A stretch of DNA of 64,000 bases, taken from Actinomadura meyerae (GTDB lineage: Bacteria; Actinomycetota; Actinomycetes; Streptosporangiales; Streptosporangiaceae). Below, one piece after another: positions 1 to 8,833 of the stretch. The stretch's first letter is position 1; every line of letters begins with the position of its first letter. The notes beneath the pieces are model-generated. The model did no database searches, was not told where the DNA came from, and saw only the letters and a program-made list of their open reading frames with translations. The position numbers were made by a program, and so were the translations under genes. Where the stretch lies: positions 227,983 through 291,982 of the forward strand of contig NZ_FZOR01000004.1 in the NCBI RefSeq assembly GCF_900188445.1. The letters run 5' to 3'.

Positions 1-1607
1 ACGTCGACGGCGCGACCGCCTACACCACGCCTCCGGAGCTGCTGCGCGGCGGCTTCCGCTACCTGACGGTCTTCCTGGAGTCGGCCGGGCGGGTCGACCT
101 GGACGCGGTGTCCCTGCACTTCACCGCCGCGCCCAAGATGAAGGACCCGTCCCGCTACGCCAACTACTTCCATTCGAGCGACGACCTGCTCAACCGCATC
201 TGGTACGCGGGCGCCTACACCGTCCAGCTCAACACCATCTCCCCGAAGAGCGGCCGGGTCTGGGAGGCGCCGGCGGCGCTGTGGGACAACACCGGCGACA
301 TCGGCGTGGGCGACACGATCCTGGTGGACGGCGCCAAGCGCGACCGGACGGTCTGGCCCGGCGACCTCGGCATCGAGATCCCGGCGGCCTATGCCGCGTT
401 CGCCGACACCGAGTCCGCCCGCAACGCGCTCACCACCGTCTACCAGCACCAGCGCGACACCGGCGAGCTGCCGTACGCGGGGCCCGAGCTGGACAAGTAC
501 GGCTCGGACACCTACCACCTGTGGACCCTCGCGGCGAGCTGGGACTACTACCAGTACACGGGGGACACGCGCTGGCTGTCGGGCGTCTGGGACCGGTACA
601 AGAAGGGCGTCGACTTCATCACGGGGAAGATGGACGACAAGGGCCTGGTGTCCATCACCGGCACGTCCGACTCCGTCCGGATCCTGGCCAAGGGCGAGAA
701 CCTCAGCGCCAACGTGCTGATGTGGCGCGTCCTCGACACCGGCTCGCACCTCGCCAAGGCGCAGGGCGACAACGCCCTCGCCGCGTCCTACGCGGAGCGG
801 GCGGCGGCGCTGCGCACCGCCATCGACGCGAACTTCTGGGACGACGACGCGGGCGCGTACAAGTTCTACCCGGACTCGCCGATCCACCCGCAGGCGGGCA
901 ACTCCCTCGCGGTCTGGTACGGCCTCGCCGACCAGGGCAAGGCGCGCCGGATCAGCGCGTCCCTCAAGGGCAACTGGAACGAGATCGCCGCGACCGCGCC
1001 CGAGAACAAGGGCAATCCGGGCGTCTTCTCCGGCTCGATGGAGGTCAACGCCCACTTCGCCGCCGGAGGCCGGGCCGCCGACCAGGCCGGAGTGGACATC
1101 ATCCGGCGCCAGTGGGGCTACATGCTCGACCACCCAGAGGGCACGCGCAGCACCTTCTGGGAGTCGTTCCGCAACCCCGAGGACGGGTGCGCCTTCTGCA
1201 GCTCCTACGTGAGCCTCGCGCACGCCTGGGCGACCGGCCCGACCCCGGCGCTCACGTTCTCCGTCCTCGGGCTGAACCCCACCGGGACGGGCGGGCGCTC
1301 GTTCGACTTCGTCCCGCACCCCGCCGACCTCACGTTCGCGGAGGGCCGGATCACCACGCCCTCCGGCGCGGTCACCGCGTCCTGGAAGGTCTCCGGCGGC
1401 TCCTACACCGCGCACCTGAAGGCCCCGGGCCGGGCCGTGGGACGTGCGGGCGTGCCCACCTTCGGTGCCCGCGTCAAGGTGCACGTGGACGGCCGCCTCG
1501 TCTGGGACGGCAGCAGGGCCCGGGCGAAGGGCGTCCGCTCGGACGGCGAGTACGTCTACATCGAGGGCCTGCGCGGCTCCCACACGCTGCGGAGCGATCG
1601 GGCATGA
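1..1607 (+). CDS. alpha-L-rhamnosidase-like GH78 glycosidase, 5' end outside window
   Basis: The frame is open from the left edge, so the N-terminus is missing and about 535 residues are visible. The tail of an N-terminal beta domain (GGFRYLTVFLES) is followed by an (alpha/alpha)6 six-hairpin catalytic barrel. The GH78-style segments DGAKRDRTVWPGD and STFWESF carry the acidic residues expected of the general acid and base. A C-terminal beta domain (about the last 100 residues) resembles Bac_rhamnosid_C. GH78 enzymes release terminal L-rhamnose from glycosides by inversion; this one is likely secreted, but the signal peptide lies outside the window. Exact substrate cannot be read from the sequence. 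A hairpin terminator follows the stop codon, so it is probably the last gene of its transcript. Confidence 0.8.
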   Translation, partial: VDGATAYTTPPELLRGGFRYLTVFLESAGRVDLDAVSLHFTAAPKMKDPSRYANYFHSSDDLLNRIWYAGAYTVQLNTISPKSGRVWEAPAALWDNTGDIGVGDTILVDGAKRDRTVWPGDLGIEIPAAYAAFADTESARNALTTVYQHQRDTGELPYAGPELDKYGSDTYHLWTLAASWDYYQYTGDTRWLSGVWDRYKKGVDFITGKMDDKGLVSITGTSDSVRILAKGENLSANVLMWRVLDTGSHLAKAQGDNALAASYAERAAALRTAIDANFWDDDAGAYKFYPDSPIHPQAGNSLAVWYGLADQGKARRISASLKGNWNEIAATAPENKGNPGVFSGSMEVNAHFAAGGRAADQAGVDIIRRQWGYMLDHPEGTRSTFWESFRNPEDGCAFCSSYVSLAHAWATGPTPALTFSVLGLNPTGTGGRSFDFVPHPADLTFAEGRITTPSGAVTASWKVSGGSYTAHLKAPGRAVGRAGVPTFGARVKVHVDGRLVWDGSRARAKGVRSDGEYVYIEGLRGSHTLRSDRA

Positions 1608-1618
1608 CGGCCTCCTCC

Positions 1619-1647
1619 ACCCGCCCCGTTCTCCATGGGGGGCGGGT
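1619..1647 (+). terminator. hairpin terminator after GH78 gene
   Basis: Perfect 9-bp stem ACCCGCCCC / GGGGCGGGT with an 11-base loop, starting 12 bases after the stop codon. There is no U-tract, as is common for actinobacterial terminators. Confidence 0.6.
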
Positions 1648-1704
1648 AGAGGGGCTCGACCCGGCCGGCTTGCCCATGGTCAGGGAAATTGATAGTCAGA
1701 ACCT

Positions 1705-2175
1705 GTGACGACTACGCCAGAGAGCACCGGCCCCGAGGCTGCCGACCTGGGCATGCTGGCGGGCCGGCTCATGCGGGCCCTGCAGGACGAGCTGTTCCAG
1801 CGGCTGGCCGAGCAGGGCCATCCGGACGTCCGGCCGCGGCACGGCACCGTCCTCGCCTTCCTCGGCCCCGAGGGGCTCCGCGCGACCGAGCTGTCGGCCC
1901 GGTCCGGCCAGCACAAGCAGATCATCGGCACGATCGTGGACGAGCTGGCCGCGCTCGGCTACGTCCGCCGCGAACCCGACCCCGACGACCGGCGCGCCAA
2001 GCGGATCGTCCCGACCGAGCGGGGACTGGACGAGATCGCCAAGGCCCGCGCCATCCTCGCCGGCATCGAGGACCGGCACCGCCGCGCCCTCGGGGACGCC
2101 GCCTTCACCGCCTTCAAGGACGCCTTCCAGCGCGTCACCCGCGACCAGGGCCACTGGCGCGAGCACGGCGCGTGA
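1705..2175 (+). CDS. MarR family transcriptional regulator
   Basis: A 156-residue protein of usual MarR length. A winged helix-turn-helix occupies about residues 45-115: LRATELSARSGQHKQIIGTI is the HTH and VRREPDPDDRRAKRIVPTERG is the wing, with the DxRxxxxxLT-like signature of the family. Long helices at both ends form the dimer interface. It is co-oriented with the aldo/keto reductase 67 bases downstream and may control it, though no clear operator palindrome was found. The GTG start has no Shine-Dalgarno sequence, and a GATAGT box sits 8 bases before it, so a leaderless transcript is likely. Ligand unknown. Confidence 0.88.
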   Translation: MTTTPESTGPEAADLGMLAGRLMRALQDELFQRLAEQGHPDVRPRHGTVLAFLGPEGLRATELSARSGQHKQIIGTIVDELAALGYVRREPDPDDRRAKRIVPTERGLDEIAKARAILAGIEDRHRRALGDAAFTAFKDAFQRVTRDQGHWREHGA

Positions 2176-2242
2176 TGTTCGGCCGCCGGTCTGGCGGGCA
2201 CCATCGCACGGCACACACCATGGGCGAGGGGGGACGGTCACC

Positions 2243-3073
2243 GTGACGGTACCGAAGGTCGACCTCATCGACGGGGCCGCGATGCCGCAGCTCGGCTTCG
2301 GCGTGTTCCAGGTCGGCGACGACGAGGCCGAACGCGCGGTCGCGACGGCGCTGGAGCACGGCTACCGCAGCATCGACACGGCGAGCGCGTACCGGAACGA
2401 GGAGGGCGTCGGGCGCGCCCTGCGCGCCTCGGGCCTGCCCCGCGACGAGCTGTTCGTCACCACGAAGCTGTGGAACAGCGAGCAGGGCCACGACAACGCG
2501 CTGCGCGCCTGCGAGGCGAGCCTGTCCCGGCTGGGCCTCGACCGCATCGACCTGTACCTGATCCACTGGCCCATGCCGGGCCGCGGGCTCTACCTGGAGA
2601 CGTGGCGGGCGCTGGAGAAGCTGAAGTCGGACGGGCGGGTCCGCTCGATCGGCGTCTCCAACTTCACCGTGGACACGCTGCGGCACCTCCTCGAGGAGAC
2701 CGACGTGGTCCCGGTGGTCAACCAGATCGAGCTGCACCCCTACTTCCAGCAGGACGGGCTGCGCGCGTTCCACCGCGACCACGGCATCCACACCGAGGCG
2801 TGGGCGCCGCTCGGGCAGGGACACGGCCTGCTGGACGACCCGGCCCTCGCCCGGATCGCCGAGGCCCACGGCCGCACCCCGGCGCAGGTCGTCCTCCGCT
2901 GGCACCTGGACATCGGCAACATCGTTATCCCGAAGTCGGTGACGCCGTCCAGGATCGCCGAGAACATCGACGTGTTCGGTTTCCAGCTCACTCCGGACGA
3001 CCTGCGGACGATCGGGGAGATGGACAAGGGCATCCGCGTCGGCCCCGACCCCGCCGTCTTCGAGTCGGACTAG
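2243..3073 (+). CDS. aldo/keto reductase (2,5-diketogluconate reductase type)
   Basis: A 276-residue cytosolic NADPH-dependent carbonyl reductase with a TIM-barrel fold. The AKR catalytic tetrad is visible: Asp and Tyr in SIDTASAYRNEEGVGRAL, Lys in VTTKLWN and His in YLIHWPMP. The cofactor-binding end has GVSNF, VNQIELHPY and IPKSVTPSRIAENIDVF. It resembles the AKR5 group, which reduces 2,5-diketo-D-gluconate, methylglyoxal and similar aldehydes; the true substrate is unknown. The GTG start is chosen because GAGGGGGGA lies 9 bases upstream. It follows the MarR gene and ends at a bidirectional terminator shared with the convergent methyltransferase. Confidence 0.9.
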   Translation: MTVPKVDLIDGAAMPQLGFGVFQVGDDEAERAVATALEHGYRSIDTASAYRNEEGVGRALRASGLPRDELFVTTKLWNSEQGHDNALRACEASLSRLGLDRIDLYLIHWPMPGRGLYLETWRALEKLKSDGRVRSIGVSNFTVDTLRHLLEETDVVPVVNQIELHPYFQQDGLRAFHRDHGIHTEAWAPLGQGHGLLDDPALARIAEAHGRTPAQVVLRWHLDIGNIVIPKSVTPSRIAENIDVFGFQLTPDDLRTIGEMDKGIRVGPDPAVFESD

Positions 3074-3098
3074 CAGCCGTGTCGGACTGACAGAGCGA

Positions 3099-3123
3099 GC
3101 CGGACCGGTAGGGCAGGTCCGGC
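3099..3123. terminator. bidirectional terminator between convergent genes
   Basis: Perfect 8-bp stem GCCGGACC / GGTCCGGC with a 9-base loop, centred in the 53-base gap between the convergent aldo/keto reductase and methyltransferase stops. Confidence 0.6.
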
Positions 3124-3126
3124 GGG

Positions 3127-3969
3127 TCAGCCGCGCAGCTCGCCCGTGCCGACCAGGCCGGCGAAGCGCTCGCCCTCCGGGTCGGTGTCGCCGAGCCACT
3201 CGCGGGGGCCGGTGAGGCCCGGCGGCAGCAGCGCGAACCCGTCGAAGAACCGCCGGATCTCGGCGCTCGGGCGGGCGCCGAGCCGCGCGCTGGCCCCCTC
3301 GTACACCTGCTCGGCCTGCGCCATCCGCTCCGGGAATGCGTCGCTCGCCAGGTGCGACAGGATCAGCCGGCTGCCGGGCGCCAGCGCGTCCCGGTAGCGG
3401 GCGACCAGCGCGTGCGGGTCGTCCTCGTCGGCCACGAAGTGCAGTACCGACACCAGCAGCAGCGCGACCGGCTCGGACGGGTCGAGCAGGTCGCGGACGG
3501 CGGGATGGCCGAGCACCTCGTCCGGGCGGCGCAGGTCCGCCTCGGCGAAGCCCACGTTCGACGTCCCGGCGAGGAGCGCCCGGCCGTGCGCGCAGACCAC
3601 CGGGTCGTAGTCGACGTAGACGGTCCGCGCGTCCGGGACGGCGGCCGCCGCGGCCTCGTGCACGTTCTCCCGCGTCGGCAGCCCCGACCCGAGATCGAGG
3701 AACTGGCGGACGCCCGCCTCCGCCGCGGCCCGCACCGCGCCGCGCAGGAAGGCCCGGTTGAGGCGGACGCCGCGCACCACCCGGCCCTCCGAGATGTCCA
3801 CGACGCGCTGGGCGGCCTCCCGGTCGGCGGCGAAGTTGTCCTTGCCGCCGAGCCAGTAGTCGTACATCCGCGCCACGTTGGGGGAGCCGGTGTCCAGGCC
3901 GGCGGCGGTCCCGTCCGAGAAGTCGGTCACCGGGTCATGATCGTCCCATCGGGGACCGGGCGGCAACAC
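3127..3969 (-). CDS. SAV2177-type SAM-dependent methyltransferase (DUF574)
   Basis: A 280-residue protein with the hallmarks of the actinobacterial S-adenosyl methyltransferase family PF04672: PNVARMYDYWLGGKDNF near residue 30, the SAM-binding loop FLDLGSGLPT near residue 90, YVDYDPVVCAHGRALL (acidic loop binding the ribose) and LLLVSVLHFV. Members are abundant in actinomycetes; substrates are mostly unknown. The encoded GTG start gives the longest plausible N-terminus; an internal GTG about 13 codons later would leave the conserved core intact. It is divergent from a small orphan gene, and the 54-base intergenic region holds a perfect inverted repeat. Confidence 0.88.
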   Translation of the reverse strand: MLPPGPRWDDHDPVTDFSDGTAAGLDTGSPNVARMYDYWLGGKDNFAADREAAQRVVDISEGRVVRGVRLNRAFLRGAVRAAAEAGVRQFLDLGSGLPTRENVHEAAAAAVPDARTVYVDYDPVVCAHGRALLAGTSNVGFAEADLRRPDEVLGHPAVRDLLDPSEPVALLLVSVLHFVADEDDPHALVARYRDALAPGSRLILSHLASDAFPERMAQAEQVYEGASARLGARPSAEIRRFFDGFALLPPGLTGPREWLGDTDPEGERFAGLVGTGELRG

Positions 3970-3985
3970 GAACCCCGAACCCCGC

Positions 3986-4016
3986 TTGCGTCACGGAACG
4001 TCACCGAGCGTAACGT
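3986..4016 (+). promoter_or_regulatory. candidate leaderless promoter of the small orphan gene
   Basis: TTGCGT (3986-3991) and TAACGT (4011-4016) are separated by 19 bases. TAACGT ends 7 bases before the ATG at 4024, so transcription would start at or next to the start codon. The inverted repeat at 3992-4022 overlaps the box. Inferred from pattern only. Confidence 0.45.
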
Positions 4017-4022
4017 TCCGTG
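3992..4022. repeat. perfect inverted repeat, operator candidate
   Basis: CACGGAACGT (3992-4001) and ACGTTCCGTG (4013-4022) are exact reverse complements separated by 11 bases, one helical turn plus. The right arm touches the start codon of the downstream gene and overlaps its -10 box. The arrangement suggests a repressor site controlling one or both divergent genes. Confidence 0.55.
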
Positions 4023-4023
4023 C

Positions 4024-4242
4024 ATGGGGGACGATCGGGGGAGCTGGACGGGTCCCGGCGGGCTGCGCGTCACGGCGGTGCCGCTGACGGGCGCGCACCG
4101 GGTGCTGGCGGAGTACGCGGGCGTGCGCGGGGACAGCGCGTTCCTGGTGACGCGCGACGGGGCGCTGGTCGGTCGCGGCTACTACCCGTCGGTCGACGAG
4201 CTCGCCGAGGTGGTCGACCTGGCCGAGCTGCGCCCCCGGTGA
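4024..4242 (+). CDS. small hypothetical protein, 72 aa
   Basis: Not recognised. A 72-residue soluble protein with no membrane segment or cysteine cluster. The body looks like a small alpha/beta fold: strand-like LRVTAVPLTG and SAFLVTRDGALVGR, then a C-terminal helix SVDELAEVVDLAEL. Kept as real because codon position three is strongly GC-biased, a promoter-like box and operator-like repeat lie directly before it, and it fills the space before the ribokinase gene. Start ATG is preceded by no Shine-Dalgarno sequence, consistent with leaderless translation. Confidence 0.6.
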   Translation: MGDDRGSWTGPGGLRVTAVPLTGAHRVLAEYAGVRGDSAFLVTRDGALVGRGYYPSVDELAEVVDLAELRPR

Positions 4243-4287
4243 CCGCGGGTTGCGCGGGGCGCCGCCGCGCGTGTAGGGCATTGTCCC

Positions 4288-5193
4288 GTGGATGAGCGCT
4301 GGGACGTCGTCGTCGTCGGATCGGTCAACGCGGACCTGGTGGTCGGCGTCGACCGGCGGCCCGCGCCGGGGGAGACCGTCCTCGGCTCCGACCTCGCCGT
4401 CCATCCGGGCGGCAAGGGCGCCAACCAGGCGGTGGCGGCGGCTCGGCTCGGCGGACGGGCCGCGCTCGTCGGGCGGGTCGGCGACGACGGGCACGGCGCG
4501 CTGCTGCGCGAGGCGCTCGCCGCGGACGGCGTCGGCCTGGACCACCTCGCGACGACGCCCGGGGTGCCGACCGGCGTCGCGCTGATCACCGTCGGGCCGG
4601 ACGGCGACAACAGCATCATCGTCTCGCCCGGCGCCAACGCCCGGCTGGGCCCGGACGACGTCGCCGCCGCCCGCGGCCTGATCGCCGCGGCGTCCGTCGT
4701 GTCGTTCCAGCTGGAGGTGCCGCCGCCCGCCGTGGCGGCCGCCGCCCGCGTCGCCGCCGGCGCCGGCGGGCGCGTCGTGCTCAACCTGTCGCCGCCCGCG
4801 CCCGTCCCCGCCGAGCTGCTCGCCCGGTGCGACCCGCTCGTCGTCAACGAGCACGAGGCCGCGTTCCTCCTCGGCGGTGAGCGCGGCGACCCCCGGGACA
4901 CCGCCGCGGCGCTCGCCCGGTCCGGCCCGCGCTCGGCCGTCGTGACGCTCGGCGCGGACGGCGCCGTGGTCGCCGGCGGCGACCGCGTCACCGCGATCCC
5001 GGCGCCGCGAGCCGACGCCGTCGACACCACCGGTGCCGGCGACGCCTTCACCGCCGCGCTCTGCCTGCGCCTCGCGCGCGGCGACACGCTGGAGGACGCC
5101 GCGCGGTACGCGGTCCGCGCGGGCGCCGCCGCCGTCCGCCGCCGCGGCGCCCAGAGCTCCTTCCCGACCCCGACGGAGCTGCCCGCGCCCTAG
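4288..5193 (+). CDS. rbsK: ribokinase (PfkB family sugar kinase)
   Basis: A 301-residue PfkB/ribokinase-fold protein. N-terminal [15 protein letters not shown] is the first strand. [18 protein letters not shown] near residue 42 is PfkB signature 1 and contacts the sugar. [13 protein letters not shown] near residue 245 is signature 2, with the anion hole (GAGD) and catalytic Asp. The family phosphorylates D-ribose at O5 with ATP; other pentose or nucleoside substrates are possible. No ribose transporter is adjacent. The GTG start lies 45 bases after the small orphan gene, so both may be cotranscribed. The next gene is convergent, 10 bases away. Confidence 0.85.
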   Translation: MDERWDVVVVGSVNADLVVGVDRRPAPGETVLGSDLAVHPGGKGANQAVAAARLGGRAALVGRVGDDGHGALLREALAADGVGLDHLATTPGVPTGVALITVGPDGDNSIIVSPGANARLGPDDVAAARGLIAAASVVSFQLEVPPPAVAAAARVAAGAGGRVVLNLSPPAPVPAELLARCDPLVVNEHEAAFLLGGERGDPRDTAAALARSGPRSAVVTLGADGAVVAGGDRVTAIPAPRADAVDTTGAGDAFTAALCLRLARGDTLEDAARYAVRAGAAAVRRRGAQSSFPTPTELPAP

Positions 5194-5203
5194 CCGGGCG
5201 TGC

Positions 5204-5632
5204 TCAGCGGCCGGTGCGGGCCCGCACCCGGTACAGCTCGTCGGCTACGTCGTGGACGTCGGCGCCGAGGTCGAAGGCGCTGAGCAGGTGCAGGTCGTCG
5301 CCGGTCTCGATCTCCAGCATCCGGGTGCGCAGCGACAGCCGGCGCCGCTCGTCGACCCGGATCGCGGTGACCTCGTCCCACCGGAGGCGGCGGTGCCCGG
5401 CGTAGCCCGCCACGACGGTGAGGCCGTCCTCGTCGGCGGCGAGCCGGACCGGCGCGACCAGGTCGCGCAGCGCGAGCGCGTTCAGCCCGATCGCCGCGGC
5501 CGCCGCGAGGAACAGGAACTGCGGGTCGTGGCTGTAGAGGACGATGAGCGCCGTGACGGCCGCCGCCGCGGCGCACTTCACCGTCACGTGACCGGGAGGT
5601 ACCCGCCAGCTGCGCCGAGATCCCGCTTCCAT
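5204..5632 (-). CDS. PH-domain membrane protein (bacterial bPH type)
   Basis: 142 residues. Two hydrophobic stretches near the N-terminus ([16 protein letters not shown] and [17 protein letters not shown]) form a membrane hairpin. They are followed by a short bacterial PH-like domain: [31 protein letters not shown], a DGL..G...RL.W.EI pattern typical of PF10756. Function of these proteins is unknown; several are thought to be membrane-associated scaffolds. Start chosen at the ATG giving the [10 protein letters not shown]-terminus; the longer open frame upstream only overlaps the ppx gene on the other strand. Divergent from ppx with 63 bases between starts. Confidence 0.75.
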   Translation of the reverse strand: MEAGSRRSWRVPPGHVTVKCAAAAAVTALIVLYSHDPQFLFLAAAAAIGLNALALRDLVAPVRLAADEDGLTVVAGYAGHRRLRWDEVTAIRVDERRRLSLRTRMLEIETGDDLHLLSAFDLGADVHDVADELYRVRARTGR

Positions 5633-5682
5633 GCCCGCCACCGTAGCCGCTCCCGGCCCCGGACCGGCCGGGGCGCGTCCGG

Positions 5683-5688
5683 TAGCGT
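5683..5688 (+). promoter_or_regulatory. -10 box of ppx, leaderless arrangement
   Basis: TAGCGT sits 7 bases before the ATG of the exopolyphosphatase gene and no Shine-Dalgarno sequence is present, so transcription likely begins at the start codon. Confidence 0.45.
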
Positions 5689-5695
5689 CGCAGGC

Positions 5696-6625
5696 ATGCG
5701 ACTCGGCGTGCTGGACGTGGGCTCGAACACCGTGCACCTGCTGGTGGTCGACGCCCACCGGGGGGCGCGGCCCCTGCCCGCGTACTCCCACAAGGCCGAA
5801 CTGCGGCTCGCCGCCCACCTGGACGAGGCGGACCGCCTGTCGGAGGAGGGCGAGGCGCTGCTGCGCGACTTCGTCGACGAGGCGCTGCGCGTCGCCGAGG
5901 ACAAGGGCGTCGAGGACCTGGTCGCCTTCGCCACCTCCGCCGTCCGCGACGCCGCCAACGGCGAGGAGGTGCTGGCCCGCGTCCGGGCCGGCCGGGAGAT
6001 CGACATCCGCGCGCTGTCCGGCGAGGAGGAGGCGCGGCTGACGTTCCTCGCCGTCCGGCGCTGGTTCGGCTGGTCGTCCGGGCGGCTGCTGGTGGTCGAC
6101 ATCGGCGGCGGCTCGCTGGAGATCGCCTCCGGCATCGACGAGGAGCCGGACGTGGCGATCTCGCTGCCGCTCGGCGCGGGCCGGCTCACCCGGGACCGGT
6201 TCACCGCCGATCCGCCGCCCGCCGAGGAGATCCGCGAGCTGCGCCGGCACGTGCGGGCGGAGATCGCCCGGCGGGTCGGCGACGTCGCCCGCTACGGGCC
6301 CGCCGACCACGCGGTGGCCACGTCCAAGACGTTCAAGCAGCTCGCCCGGATCGCCGGGGCCGCGCCGTCCGCCGAGGGGCCCTACCAGCGCCGCGCCCTG
6401 TCCGACGCCGACGTGACCGACTGGGCGGAGAAGCTCGCGCCGATGCCGGCCGCCGAGCGCGCCGAGCTGCCCGGCGTGTCGGAGAGCCGCGCCGAGCAGC
6501 TGCTCGCGGGCGCCATCGTCGCCGACGCCGCGATGGACCTGTTCGGCCTGGCCGAGCTGGAGATCTGCCCGTGGGCGCTGCGCGAGGGCGTGATCCTGCG
6601 CCGGCTCGACATGATCACCGGCTGA
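5696..6625 (+). CDS. Ppx/GppA family phosphatase
   Basis: A 309-residue protein of the ASKHA (actin-like ATPase) superfamily, which hydrolyses inorganic polyphosphate or guanosine pentaphosphate. Phosphate-1 motif [17 protein letters not shown] is at the N-terminus, [16 protein letters not shown] near residue 83, and the phosphate-2 motif [16 protein letters not shown] near residue 132. The length fits the short single-module actinobacterial Ppx enzymes (about 310 aa) rather than the long E. coli form. The start is fixed by the motif position; the upstream open frame overlaps the ribokinase and PH genes. Convergent with the kinase gene, 9 bases from its stop. Confidence 0.9.
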   Translation: MRLGVLDVGSNTVHLLVVDAHRGARPLPAYSHKAELRLAAHLDEADRLSEEGEALLRDFVDEALRVAEDKGVEDLVAFATSAVRDAANGEEVLARVRAGREIDIRALSGEEEARLTFLAVRRWFGWSSGRLLVVDIGGGSLEIASGIDEEPDVAISLPLGAGRLTRDRFTADPPPAEEIRELRRHVRAEIARRVGDVARYGPADHAVATSKTFKQLARIAGAAPSAEGPYQRRALSDADVTDWAEKLAPMPAAERAELPGVSESRAEQLLAGAIVADAAMDLFGLAELEICPWALREGVILRRLDMITG

Positions 6626-6634
6626 CCGGGGCCG

Positions 6635-8710
6635 CTACCAGTTCGGATGGCCGAGGACCCGGCCCGCGGGGGTGAGGACGCGGTCGCCGGTCCCGTCCGC
6701 GCGGACCGCGTGGATCACCGGGTCGGTGACGACGCCGCGCACGTAGCAGAGCCAGCTCCCGTCGCGCGACCACACCGGGTCCATGTCGCGCACGGTCCCG
6801 GACGTCAGCGCGTGCGCGCCCGACCCGTCGGCGTTCATCACCCAGATGTCGCTCTGCAGCACCGGCCCCCGCACGTAGGCGATCTTGGAGCCGTCCGGGG
6901 ACCACTCGGGGTCCACGGCGCGCACCCCGTCCGCGGTCAGCCGCGTCCAGCGGCCGCCGGGACGGCCGGCGTCCAGGCTGTAGACCTGCTCGGCGCCGCC
7001 GTCGCGCCTGCTCCAGAACACGATCCGGTTCGTGGACGACCACATCGGGTCGTCCTTGGCCGAGTCGTCGCGGGTCAGCTGGCTGACCGCGCCGCCCCGC
7101 AGCGCGACCGCGAAGATCTGCCGGACGCCGTCCCGCTCGGCCATGTAGGCGAGGCGGGTGCCGTCGGGCGACCACGTCACCCGGGTGCCGCGCGCGATGG
7201 TGGCCACCCGGCGGGCACCGGACCCGTCGGCGTTCATCACCCACGCCTCGCCGCCGCGGGCGTCCATCCTCGTGAACGCCACCTGCTTCCCGTCCGGTGA
7301 CCGCTCGGGCAGGAGCTCGCAGGCCGGACTCTGGACGAGCGTCCGCACCGACCCGTCGCCGGGCGTGAAGAGCCCGATGTCGCCGTGGCACGTCTTCGGC
7401 CAGCCGGGCGCGGTGTCGATGCGCACCAGCATCTGGCCTTTCGGGAAGGCCGCCGCCTCCGGGGCGCCGTCCGTGCCGCCGGACGGCCGGGTCAGGTAGT
7501 AGACGCCCGCCACCGCCGCGGCGAGCACGACGCCCGCCGTGGCGGAGGCGATGAGCACGGGCCGCCTGGAGCGCCCGCGGCCGCCGCCCGGCGCCGCGGT
7601 CGTGGGCAGTACCGGCGGCGGCACCTCGTACTCTCGCGCGGTGCGCGGCTCCGGAGCGGGCCCCTCCGGAGCGGGCCCCTCCGGGACCGGGCGTTCCGGG
7701 ACGGGCTGCTCCTGAGCCGGCTGCGGCTGGGACTGCTCCGGGACGGGCTGCCGCGGCACGGGCGGTGGTGCCGGGGGCCCCGGGGCGGGAGCCGGTGCCG
7801 GGGAAGGAGCCGGTGCCGGGGAAGGAGCCGGCGCCGGGGGCGTCCACGACTCGCCCAGTTCGGTCGTCACCGCGGCCTCGCCGGCGCCGCCGACCAGCGC
7901 GAGCAGCAGGTCGCGGGCCGTCGGCCGGGCGGCCGGGTCCTTGCGCAGCGCGGCCCGGACGAGCCCGGCGAGCGGCGGCGGCAGGTCGCCGACCTCGGGG
8001 TCGGCGTGCACGGCGCGGGCCGCGAGGAGCTGGAACGAGCCCTGCCCGAACGGGTTGCGGCCGCTCGCCGCGTAGGCGACGAGGCAGCCCCACGCGAACA
8101 CGTCCACCGCCGGGGTGACCTGCTGCGTCGTGATCTGCTCGGGCGCGATCCAGCCGGGCGTGCCGACGACCTGCCCGGTGCGGGTGTGCGCGGAGGCCAT
8201 GTCCAGCGCGCGGGCGATGCCGAAGTCGATCACGCGGGGGCCGGAGATGGACAGCAGCACGTTGCTCGGCTTCAGGTCGCGGTGCACCAGCCCCGCGCTG
8301 TGGATCGCGACGAGCGCGGCGGCGACGCCGACCGCGACGCCGTGCAGCATCCCCGGCGACAGCGCGCCCTTGGCGGTGACGTGCTCCAGCAGCGACGGCC
8401 CGTCGATGTACTCGGTGACCAGGTAGGCGAGGCCGAGGTCCTCGCCGTGTTCGAGGACCTGGGCGGTGCAGAACGAGGCGACCCGCTGGGCGTTGGCGGC
8501 CTCGTCGTGGAAGCGGGCGAGGAACGTCCGGTCGCCGGCCAGCTCCGCGCGCACCACCTTGACCGCGACGGCGCGGCCCGCCTCGTCGCGGCCGAGGTAC
8601 ACGGCGCCCATCCCGCCCTCGCCGATCTTGGCCTCGATGCGGTACCGGCCGATCCGGGTGGGGTCGTCCGGCCGCAGCTCGCGCAGGGAGGGCGCCGTCG
8701 GCCCGTCCAT
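6635..8710 (-). CDS. receptor-type Ser/Thr protein kinase with extracellular PD40/TolB-like propeller
   Basis: 691 residues. A Hanks-type kinase domain (about 20-280) has IGEGGMGAVYLG, AVKVVRAE (Lys), HRDLKPSNVLL (catalytic Asp) and IDFGIARAL. A Pro/Ala/Glu-rich linker (about 300-375) contains short tandem repeats in the DNA. One membrane helix (about 381-405) follows. The outer part carries repeated SPDGxxxAY motifs (SPDGKQVAFTR, SPDGTRLAYMA, SPDGSKIAYVRG, SRDGSWLCYVRG), indicating a TolB/PD40-type beta-propeller. So a cytoplasmic kinase is coupled to an outer sensor propeller; ligand unknown. Start chosen at the ATG with AAAGGTG about 6 bases upstream, rather than 18 codons earlier. Confidence 0.88.
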   Translation of the reverse strand: MDGPTAPSLRELRPDDPTRIGRYRIEAKIGEGGMGAVYLGRDEAGRAVAVKVVRAELAGDRTFLARFHDEAANAQRVASFCTAQVLEHGEDLGLAYLVTEYIDGPSLLEHVTAKGALSPGMLHGVAVGVAAALVAIHSAGLVHRDLKPSNVLLSISGPRVIDFGIARALDMASAHTRTGQVVGTPGWIAPEQITTQQVTPAVDVFAWGCLVAYAASGRNPFGQGSFQLLAARAVHADPEVGDLPPPLAGLVRAALRKDPAARPTARDLLLALVGGAGEAAVTTELGESWTPPAPAPSPAPAPSPAPAPAPGPPAPPPVPRQPVPEQSQPQPAQEQPVPERPVPEGPAPEGPAPEPRTAREYEVPPPVLPTTAAPGGGRGRSRRPVLIASATAGVVLAAAVAGVYYLTRPSGGTDGAPEAAAFPKGQMLVRIDTAPGWPKTCHGDIGLFTPGDGSVRTLVQSPACELLPERSPDGKQVAFTRMDARGGEAWVMNADGSGARRVATIARGTRVTWSPDGTRLAYMAERDGVRQIFAVALRGGAVSQLTRDDSAKDDPMWSSTNRIVFWSRRDGGAEQVYSLDAGRPGGRWTRLTADGVRAVDPEWSPDGSKIAYVRGPVLQSDIWVMNADGSGAHALTSGTVRDMDPVWSRDGSWLCYVRGVVTDPVIHAVRADGTGDRVLTPAGRVLGHPNW

Positions 8711-8833
8711 GTCGATCACCTTTTCCCCGCGAGCCGCGTCTTGGCGGCCGCCCCACGGCGGCACGCGGCCCCGACGCTTCCTTACGATGACAGAGCACGG
8801 CCCCAGGTTCTAGCGTCCGCCGACCGCCGCGGC

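Noticed and set aside
8711..8833. ECF-sigma promoter (GAACC ... TCATCG) before the membrane kinase gene
   Set aside because: The match is partial and spacing uncertain; such short motifs arise by chance in high-GC DNA.
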